Origin: Rhodococcus sovatensis
Lineage (GTDB): Bacteria > Actinomycetota > Actinomycetes > Mycobacteriales > Mycobacteriaceae
Assembly: GCF_037327425.1 (NCBI RefSeq)
Contig: NZ_CP147846.1
Span: 4,030,001 to 4,094,000, forward strand
Direction: 5' to 3'
Length of the DNA: 64,000 nucleotides
The first letter of the stretch is position 1, and every line of letters starts with the position of its first letter. A program made the translations under genes and the position numbers. Positions 17,783 through 26,025 of this stretch are shown here, one piece after another. Below the pieces are notes generated by a model, which worked only from the letters and a program-made list of their open reading frames with translations, searched no databases and had not been told where the DNA came from.

Positions 17783-17796
17783 TAGAACGTGTTCTA
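17783..17796. promoter_or_regulatory. KstR operator between fadE34 and kstR
   Basis: TAGAACGTGTTCTA lies 37 bp upstream of fadE34 and 43 bp upstream of kstR, in the divergent promoter region. It fits the KstR consensus and is identical to the site at 15575. It should give repression of fadE34 and autoregulation of kstR. Confidence 0.92.
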
Positions 17797-17839
17797 ATAC
17801 GCTAGCTGGTCACGAGTCAAGGTGCGAAGGAAAACGTCA

Positions 17840-18514
17840 ATGACCTCATCATCCAGGTCGGGCGCAGTGAGCCCTTCCGACAAGAACGGATCGGGCGATC
17901 TGACGCCACTCCGTCCGGTCGGCGTGCTCACGGACGACGATCTCAGCTCCAACGCACAGCGCGAACGCCGCAAGCGAATCCTCGATTCGACGCTCGCGCT
18001 CGCATCCAAGGGCGGGTACGAAGCCGTCCAGATGCGTGCCGTCGCCGAGCGCGCCGATGTGGCCGTCGGAACCCTGTATCGCTACTTTCCGTCGAAGGTG
18101 CATCTACTGGTATCGGCCCTGGCTCGCGAATTCGAGAAGATCGATTCCCGCCGCAAACTTCCCCCCGGCCAGACGCCGCAAGAGCGCATGCACCTGATCC
18201 TCGGGCAGATCACACGGGCCATGCAACGTGACCCGCTTCTCACCGAAGCGATGACGCGCGCCTTCATGTTCGCCGACGCGTCCGCCGCCGCCGAGGTCGA
18301 TCAAGTCGGGCGCCTGATGGACCGATTGTTCGCCAAGGCGATGAGCGACGGTGAGCCGACGGAGTTGCAGCTCAGTATCGCTCGCGTCATCAGCGATGTG
18401 TGGCTGTCGAATCTAGTGGCATGGTTGACCCGGCGATCCTCCGCCACAGATGTGGCAGCGCGACTCGAACTGACCGTCGACCTTCTGCTCGGAGACTCCA
18501 AGGCTCTCGACTAG
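17840..18514 (+). CDS. kstR: TetR-family cholesterol catabolism repressor KstR
   Basis: KstR represses the large sterol-degradation regulon and is released by 3-oxo-4-cholestenoyl-CoA-type ligands. The 224-residue protein has an unconserved N-terminal tail (about 1-35), then the TetR helix-turn-helix with KstR-specific wording: QRERRKRILD, ASKGGYEAVQMRAVA, ADVAVGTLYRYFPSK. The ligand domain keeps AMQRDPLLTEAMTRA and RVISDVWLSNLVAWLTRR. ATG 17840 is preceded by AAGGA at good spacing; an in-frame GTG at 17822 is poorer. The divergent fadE34 and the operator between them match the mycobacterial locus. Confidence 0.95.
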   Translation: MTSSSRSGAVSPSDKNGSGDLTPLRPVGVLTDDDLSSNAQRERRKRILDSTLALASKGGYEAVQMRAVAERADVAVGTLYRYFPSKVHLLVSALAREFEKIDSRRKLPPGQTPQERMHLILGQITRAMQRDPLLTEAMTRAFMFADASAAAEVDQVGRLMDRLFAKAMSDGEPTELQLSIARVISDVWLSNLVAWLTRRSSATDVAARLELTVDLLLGDSKALD

Positions 18515-18553
18515 CCAAGCAATGTCCGAGTAGGCGGTTGTGCCTTGATCGCC

Positions 18554-18559
18554 TAGATT
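18554..18559 (+). promoter_or_regulatory. Likely -10 element of a leaderless otsB-GH15 transcript
   Basis: TAGATT fits the actinobacterial TAnnnT pattern and stands seven bases before the GTG at 18567, where no ribosome site exists. That geometry is typical of leaderless mRNAs, with transcription beginning at the start codon. No convincing -35 box is seen. Confidence 0.55.
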
Positions 18560-18566
18560 CGTTCAC

Positions 18567-21113
18567 GTGACTGCACTGGATCTGCCGCTGGAACTTCGCC
18601 GCGCCCTCATCGGCGTTGCCCGGACCCCTCGATTGCTCGTCACTTCCGACTACGACGGCACGATGGCACCCATCGTGTCCGATCCGTTGAAGGCGTTTCC
18701 GCACCCCGAAGCCGTGAGCGCAATGCGCGGTCTCGCCACTCTCGCCGGGACGACCGCCGCTGTCATCTCCGGTCGAGCACTGCGCGACCTGGCAACACTG
18801 TCCCGTCTTCCTGCCGAAGTACAGCTCGTCGGCAGCCACGGCAGCGAATTCGACGTGGGCTTCATTCACGCCATCGACGACGAGGCCAAGAGGCTCCTGC
18901 ACGACATCGCCGCCGATATGGAGTCGATCGCTGCTCGCTGCCCGGGCGTGACCGTCGAGGTCAAACCAGCGAGTGCGGCCCTGCACGTGCGCAACGCCGA
19001 ACCCAGCGATGCCGAACGCGCCCTCGACGCGGTCCGAAACGGCGTTGCCCTGCGCGACGGCGTGCAGGTCACCGAGGGAAAATCGGTCATCGAGCTTGCC
19101 GTCATCGTCACCGACAAGGGCGTCGCCCTCGACATCCTTCGCCACCAGGAAGGGGCGACAGCGGCGGTCTTCTTCGGCGACGACGTCACCGACGAAAAGG
19201 CCTTCGCTCGGCTCCACGGCCCCGACATCGGCGTCAAGGTCGGCTCCGGCGACAGCGCGGCCGAGTTCCGCATCGACAGCACCGCACAGGTCGCTCTCGC
19301 CCTCGCGTTCCTCCTCGAGGAGCGTCGCCAATGGCTGTCCGGGGCAGACGCCCCGCGTATCGAGCGGTTGACCATGTTGGCAAGTCCCAACGCCGTCGCG
19401 CTCGTGACTCCCGACGCGAACGTGACTTGGCTCTGCCACCCCGAACCCGACTCGGCGGCAATATTCGCGCATCTCCTCGGCGGCAACGAAGCCGGCCATT
19501 TCAGCGTCGGACCCACCCGTGCGGCCCTGCCGCTCAGCCAGCAGTACGTCGACGGCACCATGACCGTGCAGACCAAATGGTCGAGCCTGCAGGTCACCGA
19601 TTATCTGCCACACGACGTGCCTAGCGGCCAGACATCGCTGACCCGCGTCATCACCGGTAAAGCAACCGCCGTCGTGACATTCGCGCCGAGGCCCGAGTTC
19701 GGCAAGGTCTGGGTTCGCCTCGAACCCGAGAACGACGGTCTGCGCATCTACGGCACCGCGGATCCGATGGTGCTCCGCAGTCCGGGTGTGCGGTGGAACA
19801 TCGTGTCCGACGGCGCGCAGCAGACCGCACACGCCGAAGTCGACCCGTCCGCAGGACCCATCGTTCTCGAATTACGGCTCGGCAGCGAAGATCTCGAACC
19901 TTCCGCGGTTCCGGAGGCAGAACGACGCCAGCGCGCCGAGGCCTACTGGAAGGACTGGGTCGACGGCCTGACCCTGCCACCGCTCAAGCGCGATCTGATG
20001 AAGCGGTCGGCGTTGACGCTACGTGGTTTGGTGCACTCCGATTCGGGTTCGATCATGGCTGCGGCCACCACCTCTCTGCCGGAGGAGATCGGCGGCGTCC
20101 GCAACTGGGACTACCGCTACTGCTGGCTACGAGACGCCGCACTGACCGCGTCCGCGCTGGTGAATCTCGGCTCGACAGCGGAAGCCGAGAACTACCTTTC
20201 CTGGATTCACGGTGTGCTGCAGTCGGTTCCGGGCCCCGAGCGCCTGCATCCGCTGTACACCATTTGGGGTCTTGGGCTGCCGCCGGAAGCCGTCATCGAC
20301 GAGCTTCCCGGTTATGCCGGATCCCGGCCGGTACGCGTCGGAAACGCCGCGAACCAGCAGGTGCAGCTCGACGTGTTCGGACCGATCGTCGACCTCATCT
20401 CCTCCCTGTCGCACGCCCGCGAGGCAAAGGGGTTGCACGGGAAAGAAGCACTGTCCGAGAACGATTGGTCGCTCGTCCGGTCGATGGTCGAGGCCGTCGA
20501 GCGTCGCTGGTCGGAGCCCGATCACGGCATCTGGGAAATCCGCGGCAACCCACGTCACCACGTCTACTCCAAGGTGATGGGGTGGATGACCATCGACCGC
20601 GCCCTCACCCTCGCGTCCACATTCGATCGCGAGACCGAACCCAGCTGGGAGACACTGCGTTCGACGATTCGAGCCGAGGTCCTCGAGCAGGGCTGGAACG
20701 AAGAGGTCCAGTCCTACACCGCCGCATACGACGGCTCCGACCTCGACGCCGCGACACTCCACATCGGGCTTTCCGGGCTGATCGACGCGTCGGATCCGCG
20801 GTTCGCCGCGACGGTCACCGCCACGGAAGCAGAGCTACGCAGCGGATCGACGGTATACCGCTACCACCACGACGACGGATTGCCCGGCGGCGAAGGCGGC
20901 TTCCACCTATGCGCCGCGTGGCTCGTCGAGGCATACCTACTGACCGGGCAACGTTCCGAAGCTGAAGCTCTGTTCACCCAACTCGTCAGCGCTGCCGGAC
21001 CGACCGGCCTCCTCAGCGAGGAGTACGACCCCGTCGCAGAGCGGTCCCTCGGCAACCATCCGCAGGCCTACAGTCACCTCGGACTGCTGCGGTGTGCGGC
21101 GTTGCTGAGCTGA
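18567..21113 (+). CDS. Fused trehalose-6-phosphate phosphatase / GH15 glycoside hydrolase
   Basis: This 848-residue protein joins an OtsB-type HAD phosphatase (about 1-250; nucleophile motif D28-x-D30-G-T, later FGDDVTDEKAF) to a GH15 glucoamylase/trehalase domain (about 265-848). The GH15 part keeps N-W-D-Y-R-Y-C-W-L-R-D-A near 514-523, a candidate acid Glu657 in GIWEIRG, and a candidate base Glu818/819 in L-S-E-E-Y-D-P followed by NHPQAYSH. The phosphatase would make trehalose from its 6-phosphate; mycobacterial GH15 enzymes can be trehalases. Whether both halves act on trehalose is not decidable from sequence. Start is GTG 18567, apparently leaderless. Confidence 0.88.
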   Translation: MTALDLPLELRRALIGVARTPRLLVTSDYDGTMAPIVSDPLKAFPHPEAVSAMRGLATLAGTTAAVISGRALRDLATLSRLPAEVQLVGSHGSEFDVGFIHAIDDEAKRLLHDIAADMESIAARCPGVTVEVKPASAALHVRNAEPSDAERALDAVRNGVALRDGVQVTEGKSVIELAVIVTDKGVALDILRHQEGATAAVFFGDDVTDEKAFARLHGPDIGVKVGSGDSAAEFRIDSTAQVALALAFLLEERRQWLSGADAPRIERLTMLASPNAVALVTPDANVTWLCHPEPDSAAIFAHLLGGNEAGHFSVGPTRAALPLSQQYVDGTMTVQTKWSSLQVTDYLPHDVPSGQTSLTRVITGKATAVVTFAPRPEFGKVWVRLEPENDGLRIYGTADPMVLRSPGVRWNIVSDGAQQTAHAEVDPSAGPIVLELRLGSEDLEPSAVPEAERRQRAEAYWKDWVDGLTLPPLKRDLMKRSALTLRGLVHSDSGSIMAAATTSLPEEIGGVRNWDYRYCWLRDAALTASALVNLGSTAEAENYLSWIHGVLQSVPGPERLHPLYTIWGLGLPPEAVIDELPGYAGSRPVRVGNAANQQVQLDVFGPIVDLISSLSHAREAKGLHGKEALSENDWSLVRSMVEAVERRWSEPDHGIWEIRGNPRHHVYSKVMGWMTIDRALTLASTFDRETEPSWETLRSTIRAEVLEQGWNEEVQSYTAAYDGSDLDAATLHIGLSGLIDASDPRFAATVTATEAELRSGSTVYRYHHDDGLPGGEGGFHLCAAWLVEAYLLTGQRSEAEALFTQLVSAAGPTGLLSEEYDPVAERSLGNHPQAYSHLGLLRCAALLS

Positions 21114-21155
21114 TCCTTCGCCCGCCTGTTTTTCGCCCGCCCGCCCACCCACCAT

Positions 21156-21282
21156 CGCTTGAATGGTCCATCCATACGATCAGATAGCTGGGAAGGTCCA
21201 TTCAAGCGAACCGGCCGCCCACCCACCATCGCTTGGATGGTCCATCCATACGATCAGATAGCTGGGAAGGTCCATTCAAGCG
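21156..21282 (-). repeat. 127-nt two-unit palindromic repeat, copy A
   Basis: Two 53-nt units (21156-21208 and 21230-21282) differ at one base and start 74 nt apart. Each unit is bounded by inverted 11-base arms (CGCTTGAATGG / CCATTCAAGCG; one arm of the second unit has GGATGG). The outer flanks 21143-21155 and 21283-21294 are also nearly inverted (GCCCACCCACCAT / ATGGTGGGCGGG). In reverse complement the units match those at 45106-45232 at 45 of 53 bases. It lies between the convergent ends of the otsB-GH15 gene and the LacI gene, where a two-way terminator would fit. I know no family for it. Confidence 0.85.
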
Positions 21283-21329
21283 ATGGTGGGCGGGCAAACC
21301 GGGCCGGGCAAACCGGACGGCGGCGAACG

Positions 21330-22418
21330 TCAGGCCGGTGGCGGCCCAGCGGTACGCCCCTTGAACAGCTCGGTGGGCATGAATTCGGTCGATACGACGC
21401 CGGATCTGGAGGTGGACATCAGCAGCGCACCCGCCCGTCGCCCCTTTTCCTCGGCATCCTGACGGACGGTGGTGAGGTTGTCCCGGATGGCGTCTTCGAC
21501 ACCGTCGAATCCGGTGACCGTGAGCTGACCGGGTACATCGATGCCGGTGACCTTCGCGAAGTTGAGTGCTCCCAGCGCGAGGACGTCGGTGGTGCACAGC
21601 AAGGCGGTGGTGTCGCGATTGGCCTGCAACGCCTGCGCAGCTGCCGAGTGACCGGAACGCATGGTGTGTTCGAACCGTTCGACGACGGTCAACGAGTCCG
21701 GGTCGAGTCCGGCGTCGACCATCGCTTCCTTGACTCCCGCGATTCGCTCACGTTGAACGTGGAAGTGACTGTCCGCCAGTCTCGCTGGGGGTACGACGCC
21801 GTCGCGACGGTCGCGCCCCAATCGCATGCACAGAACGGCGATGTGCTCGTGGCCGAGCGCTATGACCTGTTCGGCGAGGAGCTTCATCGCGGCGCGGTCG
21901 TCGATCGCGACGAGTGCAGCCTCGGGCACGCCCCGCGGTTGGTCGCAGATGACGATCGGCAGGTGTCGTTCGCGGACCGCCAGCAAGTAGGGATCGTCGT
22001 CGGCGACGGAGTAGACGACGAACGCATCGACACCTGCCTGTTGGACGACGGCTGCGGCTGCGGTGTCTTCGCGATCCGGACCAGCAGGAATGAGCAACAG
22101 TCCTTGCCCGGCTGCCTCGCACGACTCGGCGAGGCCGGCGAGGAACGCCATCGCGGCAGGATCCCGGAACGAGTAGCTGAGAGCCTCGGTCAGCACGAGT
22201 CCGACCGCACCTGCCTTGCGTGTGCGCAGCGAACGCGCCACCGGATCCGGGCCCGCATAGCCGCGCCGCTTCGCCGCCATGAGCACGCGTTCGCGCAGCT
22301 CAGGGGACAGCTGGTCGGGACGGTTGTACGCGTTCGACACCGTAGTGCGAGACACCTTCAACTCGGCCGCGATGGACGCCAACGTAGCCGGGCGCCGCGG
22401 CTCCCTCGACCTGGACAT
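21330..22418 (-). CDS. LacI-family transcriptional regulator
   Basis: The 362-residue protein has an N-terminal LacI helix-turn-helix (about 12-60: TLASIAAELKVSRTTVSNAYNRPDQLS, written here in part as VSRTTVSNAYNRP) and a periplasmic-binding-protein-like effector domain (about 70-350) with the usual LCTTDVLALGAL and V-T-G-F-D-G segments. LacI regulators mostly sense sugars or nucleosides. It is divergent from a zinc-type ABC operon and convergent with the trehalose-related fusion gene; a sugar such as trehalose is a possible effector but nothing here proves it. Confidence 0.88.
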   Translation of the reverse strand: MSRSREPRRPATLASIAAELKVSRTTVSNAYNRPDQLSPELRERVLMAAKRRGYAGPDPVARSLRTRKAGAVGLVLTEALSYSFRDPAAMAFLAGLAESCEAAGQGLLLIPAGPDREDTAAAAVVQQAGVDAFVVYSVADDDPYLLAVRERHLPIVICDQPRGVPEAALVAIDDRAAMKLLAEQVIALGHEHIAVLCMRLGRDRRDGVVPPARLADSHFHVQRERIAGVKEAMVDAGLDPDSLTVVERFEHTMRSGHSAAAQALQANRDTTALLCTTDVLALGALNFAKVTGIDVPGQLTVTGFDGVEDAIRDNLTTVRQDAEEKGRRAGALLMSTSRSGVVSTEFMPTELFKGRTAGPPPA

Positions 22419-22499
22419 ACCCGGACGTTAGTCGCAAACCAGGTTCCAGCGAAAATCGGCCCGATTCGATACTGAGCACCCGACTCGCTAGAGTACAAC

Positions 22500-22512
22500 G
22501 GTAACGGTTTCC
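22500..22512. promoter_or_regulatory. Candidate operator in the LacI/znuA divergent gap
   Basis: GGTAAC-G-GTTTCC is an imperfect inverted repeat that follows TAGAGT (22489-22494), a possible -10 box for the + strand, so it would cover the transcription start of the metal ABC operon. Its form fits LacI-family operators, and a diverged Zur box is also conceivable. Assignment is tentative. Confidence 0.35.
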
Positions 22513-22546
22513 AATTGCATTAATTTGCCGCTCGAGGAGCTTCCCA

Positions 22547-23521
22547 ATGCGTCGTACCACCACAGCGCTCGTCGGACTGTCCTGCGCCGCCGCTCTGACT
22601 CTGAGCGCATGCAGTTCGGACGCCGAGACTCCGACCACCTCGGCTCCTGCCACCGCCGCCGACGGGCCGATCACCATCGTCGCGTCGACGAACGTCTGGG
22701 GCAGTGTCGCCGAAGCCGTCGCCGGAAACCTGGCCACCGTCGAGTCGATCATCGCCGACCCTTCGGCCGATCCGCACTCGTACGAGGCATCACCCGGTGA
22801 CGCCGCCAAGGTCGCCGAAGCATCGCTCGTGGTCTACAACGGCGGCGGATACGACGAGTTCATCACCGACATCCTGAGCTCGGAAGGCAAGGATGTGCCG
22901 TCGGTGAACGCGTTCGAACTGCTCGATTCCGACCATGCACACGAAGAGTCCGAGAACACGGCCCACGAGTCCGCCGACGGTCACAGCCACGGTGAGGTCA
23001 ACGAGCATGTCTGGTACAACGTCGAAACCGCTGCTGCCACAGCAGAATCCATCGCAGACAAGCTGGGGCAGCTCGACCCCGAGAACGCTGCGCAGTACAC
23101 CACCAACGCAGAGGCATTCCACGAGCAGGTTCACGCAATCACCGACGTGACGGCCAAGATCGCCGCCGACCACCCCGCGGTGCCGGTGGCGCAGACAGAG
23201 CCGATCGCGCACTACCTCATCGAGGAGTCCGGTCTCGACGACAAGACCCCCGAGGACTTCAAGGACGCCATCGAGGAAGGCACCGATCCGTCGCCCGCGT
23301 CGATCGCAGCCACCCGTGACTTGTTCACGTCCAACTCCGTCGAGGCATTGATCTACAACATCCAGACCCAGGACGCGGTCACGCAAGACATCCGTTCGAC
23401 CGCCGAAGCAGCCGGCATTCCCGTCGTCGAGGTCACCGAGACACTCCCAGAGGGTCAGACCTACATCGAATGGCAAACCAAGGCGGCTCAGGATCTCGAT
23501 GCCGCGCTGAGTGCATCCTGA
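22547..23521 (+). CDS. znuA: Zinc-type ABC transporter substrate-binding lipoprotein
   Basis: This 324-residue cluster A-I solute-binding protein has a lipoprotein signal ending at Cys22 (L-S-A-C). Residues about 125-150 form a His/Glu/Asp-rich loop (DSDHAHEESEN ... DGHSHGEVNEHVW), the mark of zinc-preferring members. Metal-site segments A-D-P-H-S-Y-E and the C-terminal E-V-T-E-T-L-P-E-G are present. GAGGAG precedes the ATG. The ATPase and permease follow, completing a ZnuABC-like importer; manganese cannot be strictly excluded. Confidence 0.87.
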   Translation: MRRTTTALVGLSCAAALTLSACSSDAETPTTSAPATAADGPITIVASTNVWGSVAEAVAGNLATVESIIADPSADPHSYEASPGDAAKVAEASLVVYNGGGYDEFITDILSSEGKDVPSVNAFELLDSDHAHEESENTAHESADGHSHGEVNEHVWYNVETAAATAESIADKLGQLDPENAAQYTTNAEAFHEQVHAITDVTAKIAADHPAVPVAQTEPIAHYLIEESGLDDKTPEDFKDAIEEGTDPSPASIAATRDLFTSNSVEALIYNIQTQDAVTQDIRSTAEAAGIPVVEVTETLPEGQTYIEWQTKAAQDLDAALSAS

Positions 23522-23559
23522 CTGGGCGTAGGCTCGCCGGCCCTGGAAAGCTATAGCGC

Positions 23560-24381
23560 ATGTCTGCTGTAGAACTGCGTGACGCCGGGCTGGCGTTCGG
23601 CGAGCGTACGCTCTGGCAGAACCTCGATCTCACCGTCCAGCCCGGAGAATTCGTTGCCGTCCTCGGCCCGAACGGTTCCGGCAAGACATCGCTGCTGAAG
23701 GTCTTGCTCGGCCAGAACCACCTCACTTCCGGTACCGCGGCGATCGCCGGTGCGTCGGTACATCGCGGCCAATCCGGGGTCGGTTACATACCCCAGCAAC
23801 GCAGTATCGACGACGATCTCCCTTTGCGCGGGCGGGATCTCGTCGGCCTCGGGTGGGACGGTCACCGGTGGGGCATCGGATTCCGCGGGATGCGGGAACG
23901 CAGGCGCATCGTCCAGCACGCGATCGACCAGGTGGGCGCAAATTCTTTCGCCGGAGCACCTGTCGGCACCATGTCCGGCGGTGAACAGCAGCGGTTGCGT
24001 ATCGCGCAGGCACTCGTCGGAGACCCGTCGGTACTGCTGTGTGACGAGCCTCTGCTCAGCCTCGATCTCGCCAACCAGAGGCTGGTGTCCGAACTGATCG
24101 ATCGACGACGCCGGGAGCACGAAACCGCCGTCCTGTTCGTCACCCACGAGATCAATCCGATCCTCCCCCTCGTAGACCGTGTCGTCTACATCGTCGACGG
24201 AAAGTTCCGCATCGGCACGCCCAAAGAAGTCATGACCACCGAAGTGCTCTCCGAGTTGTACGGCACCGAGGTAGAGGTCCTCAGCGTCCGCGGCAGGCTC
24301 ATCGTCGTCGGAACCGGAGATTCCATCGACGCACTGGGCACCGCGGGCGCGCACCATCCACCGACCGAGGATCCGCATTGA
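23560..24381 (+). CDS. znuC: Zinc-type ABC transporter ATPase
   Basis: The 273-residue ATPase has a Walker A at 36-43 (GPNGSGKT), the Q-loop segment GYIPQQRS, signature M-S-G-G-E-Q-Q-R and Walker B VLLCDEPLLSLD. Cytoplasmic; drives import with the adjoining permease. It lies 38 bp after the binding-protein gene, and its stop overlaps the permease start. Similar to the ATPases of ZnuABC/MntABC systems. Confidence 0.88.
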   Translation: MSAVELRDAGLAFGERTLWQNLDLTVQPGEFVAVLGPNGSGKTSLLKVLLGQNHLTSGTAAIAGASVHRGQSGVGYIPQQRSIDDDLPLRGRDLVGLGWDGHRWGIGFRGMRERRRIVQHAIDQVGANSFAGAPVGTMSGGEQQRLRIAQALVGDPSVLLCDEPLLSLDLANQRLVSELIDRRRREHETAVLFVTHEINPILPLVDRVVYIVDGKFRIGTPKEVMTTEVLSELYGTEVEVLSVRGRLIVVGTGDSIDALGTAGAHHPPTEDPH

Positions 24382-25256
24382 ACGAGAAAGTGGTCGACGC
24401 GCTCTCCAATATGTTCGACTTCAGCACTACCGCGAACCTGTTGAGCTACGACTTCGTACAGCAAGCTCTCATCGCCGCTGTGATCCTCGGTCTGCTCGCC
24501 GGCGCGCTGGGACCCTTGATCGTCAGCCGCCAGTGGGCGTTCGCCGTCCACGGCTCGAGCGAACTATCCCTCACCGGAGCGTCAGCTGCACTGCTCGTCG
24601 GCATAACCGTCGGGCTCGGCGCGATCGTCGGATCGGTCGTCGCCGCAGTGATGTTTGCTCTGCTCGGCTCCAAAGCCCGGGACCGCGATTCGGTCATCGG
24701 CGTGATCATGTCCTTCGGACTCGGCCTTTCCGTCCTGTTCATCTGGCTCTACCCCGGACGTACCGGTACCAGCTTCGCCCTTCTCATCGGCCAGATCGTC
24801 GGCGTCGGGCAGAGCGGGCTGCAGCTACTGCTCGTCTGCGCGATCGTCGTTCTGATAGTGCTGGTCATCGTTTATCGTCCGTTGCTGTTCGCCAGCACCG
24901 ATCCCGAAGTCGCGCTTGCACGCGGCGTCCCGGTTCGCGGCCTGTCCGTCGTGTTCGCCGTCCTGGTGGGCGTTGCTTGTGCCCTCGGAGTTCAGATCGT
25001 CGGCGCTCTGCTGGTCCTGTCACTACTGATCACTCCTGCTGCCGCAGCCGCCCGCGTGACCGCCAGCCCGCTGAAGGCGACGCTACTGTCTGTAGTCTTC
25101 GCCGAAACAGCCGCAGTCGGTGGCATCCTGCTCTCACTTGCTCCCGGGCTGCCGGTGTCGACCTTCGTCACGACGATCTCGTTCGTGATCTACCTGATCT
25201 GCCGGGCGGTCGGGTCTCGGCGCAAGGCGAACTCCGGTCGCACAATAACGGCCTAG
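24378..25256 (+). CDS. znuB: Zinc-type ABC transporter permease
   Basis: This 292-residue ABC-3 family permease has about eight membrane helices and the family pattern S-x2-L-T-G-A-S-A-A-L-L and QIVGALLVLSLLITPAAAAA. It starts with TTG 24378 inside the ATPase stop (TTGA), so translation is coupled; a GTG at 24390 is an alternative. It completes the zinc-type importer with the two preceding genes. Confidence 0.87.
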   Translation: MNEKVVDALSNMFDFSTTANLLSYDFVQQALIAAVILGLLAGALGPLIVSRQWAFAVHGSSELSLTGASAALLVGITVGLGAIVGSVVAAVMFALLGSKARDRDSVIGVIMSFGLGLSVLFIWLYPGRTGTSFALLIGQIVGVGQSGLQLLLVCAIVVLIVLVIVYRPLLFASTDPEVALARGVPVRGLSVVFAVLVGVACALGVQIVGALLVLSLLITPAAAAARVTASPLKATLLSVVFAETAAVGGILLSLAPGLPVSTFVTTISFVIYLICRAVGSRRKANSGRTITA

Positions 25257-25259
25257 ACT
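25254..25259 (+). promoter_or_regulatory. Likely -10 element of leaderless pxpABC
   Basis: TAGACT stands seven bases before the ATG of pxpA at 25267, with no ribosome-binding site between. It overlaps the stop region of the preceding permease gene. This spacing is typical of leaderless actinobacterial transcripts and implies a promoter separate from the ABC operon. Confidence 0.55.
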
Positions 25260-25266
25260 GCCTGCA

Positions 25267-26025
25267 ATGGCCTCCATCGACCTCAACTCGGACCTCGGCG
25301 AGAGCTTCGGTACCTGGACACTCGGCGACGACGACGCCATGCTGTCGATCGTCACCAGCGCCAACATCGCGTGTGGTTTCCACGCCGGTGACCCTCGAAC
25401 GATCCTCGACACGTGCCGTGCGGCCGCCGACAATGCCGTACGCATCGGCGCCCAAGTCGGCTACCGTGATCTCGCCGGATTCGGACGGCGCTTCATCGAC
25501 ATGGATGCTGCCGATCTGATGGCCGACGTTCTGTACCAGATGGGCGCACTCGACGGTCTCGCGCAGGCCGCAGGATCGGCCATCGCCTACGTCAAACCGC
25601 ATGGTGCGCTGTACAACGCCATCGTCACTCACCGAGAGCAAGCGCGTGCCGTCGTCGATGCCGTGCGCACCTACGACCCGACGCTTCCCGTGCTCGGCCT
25701 GCCCGGTTCGGTGTTTCTCGACGAAGCCCGCGACGCCGGACTTCGAACCGTCGCCGAAGCGTTCGCCGATCGCGCGTACACGGCGTCGGGCGAGCTGGTG
25801 CCCAGGCGATCCGAAGGTGCGGTACTGTCCGACCCGTCGACGGTCGCCGAGCGCGTCCTTCGGCTGGTTCGCGACGGCACCATCGAGGCGATCGACGGGT
25901 CGACAGTCGACGTCGATGCCGAGTCGGTGTGTGTGCACGGAGATTCTCCGGGCGCAGTCGACATGGCTTTTGCTATCCGAAAAATACTGTTCGACAACGA
26001 TATCGATACCAAAGCATTCGTCTGA
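25267..26025 (+). CDS. pxpA: 5-oxoprolinase subunit A (LamB/YcsF)
   Basis: PxpA works with PxpBC in ATP-dependent opening of 5-oxo-L-proline (pyroglutamate) to glutamate. The 252-residue protein has the YcsF signature at the N-terminus (DLNSDLGESFG) and the metal/catalytic segments ANIACGFHAGD, VGYRDLAGFGRR and VKPHGALYN. It overlaps pxpB by one base. The complete pxpABC set is present, as usual for bacteria that use this route to remove spontaneously formed 5-oxoproline. Confidence 0.93.
   Translation: MASIDLNSDLGESFGTWTLGDDDAMLSIVTSANIACGFHAGDPRTILDTCRAAADNAVRIGAQVGYRDLAGFGRRFIDMDAADLMADVLYQMGALDGLAQAAGSAIAYVKPHGALYNAIVTHREQARAVVDAVRTYDPTLPVLGLPGSVFLDEARDAGLRTVAEAFADRAYTASGELVPRRSEGAVLSDPSTVAERVLRLVRDGTIEAIDGSTVDVDAESVCVHGDSPGAVDMAFAIRKILFDNDIDTKAFV

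Noticed and set aside
18390..19832. A 480-codon open frame opposite the trehalose fusion gene and kstR end
   Set aside because: It overlaps two well-supported genes and has random-looking composition.
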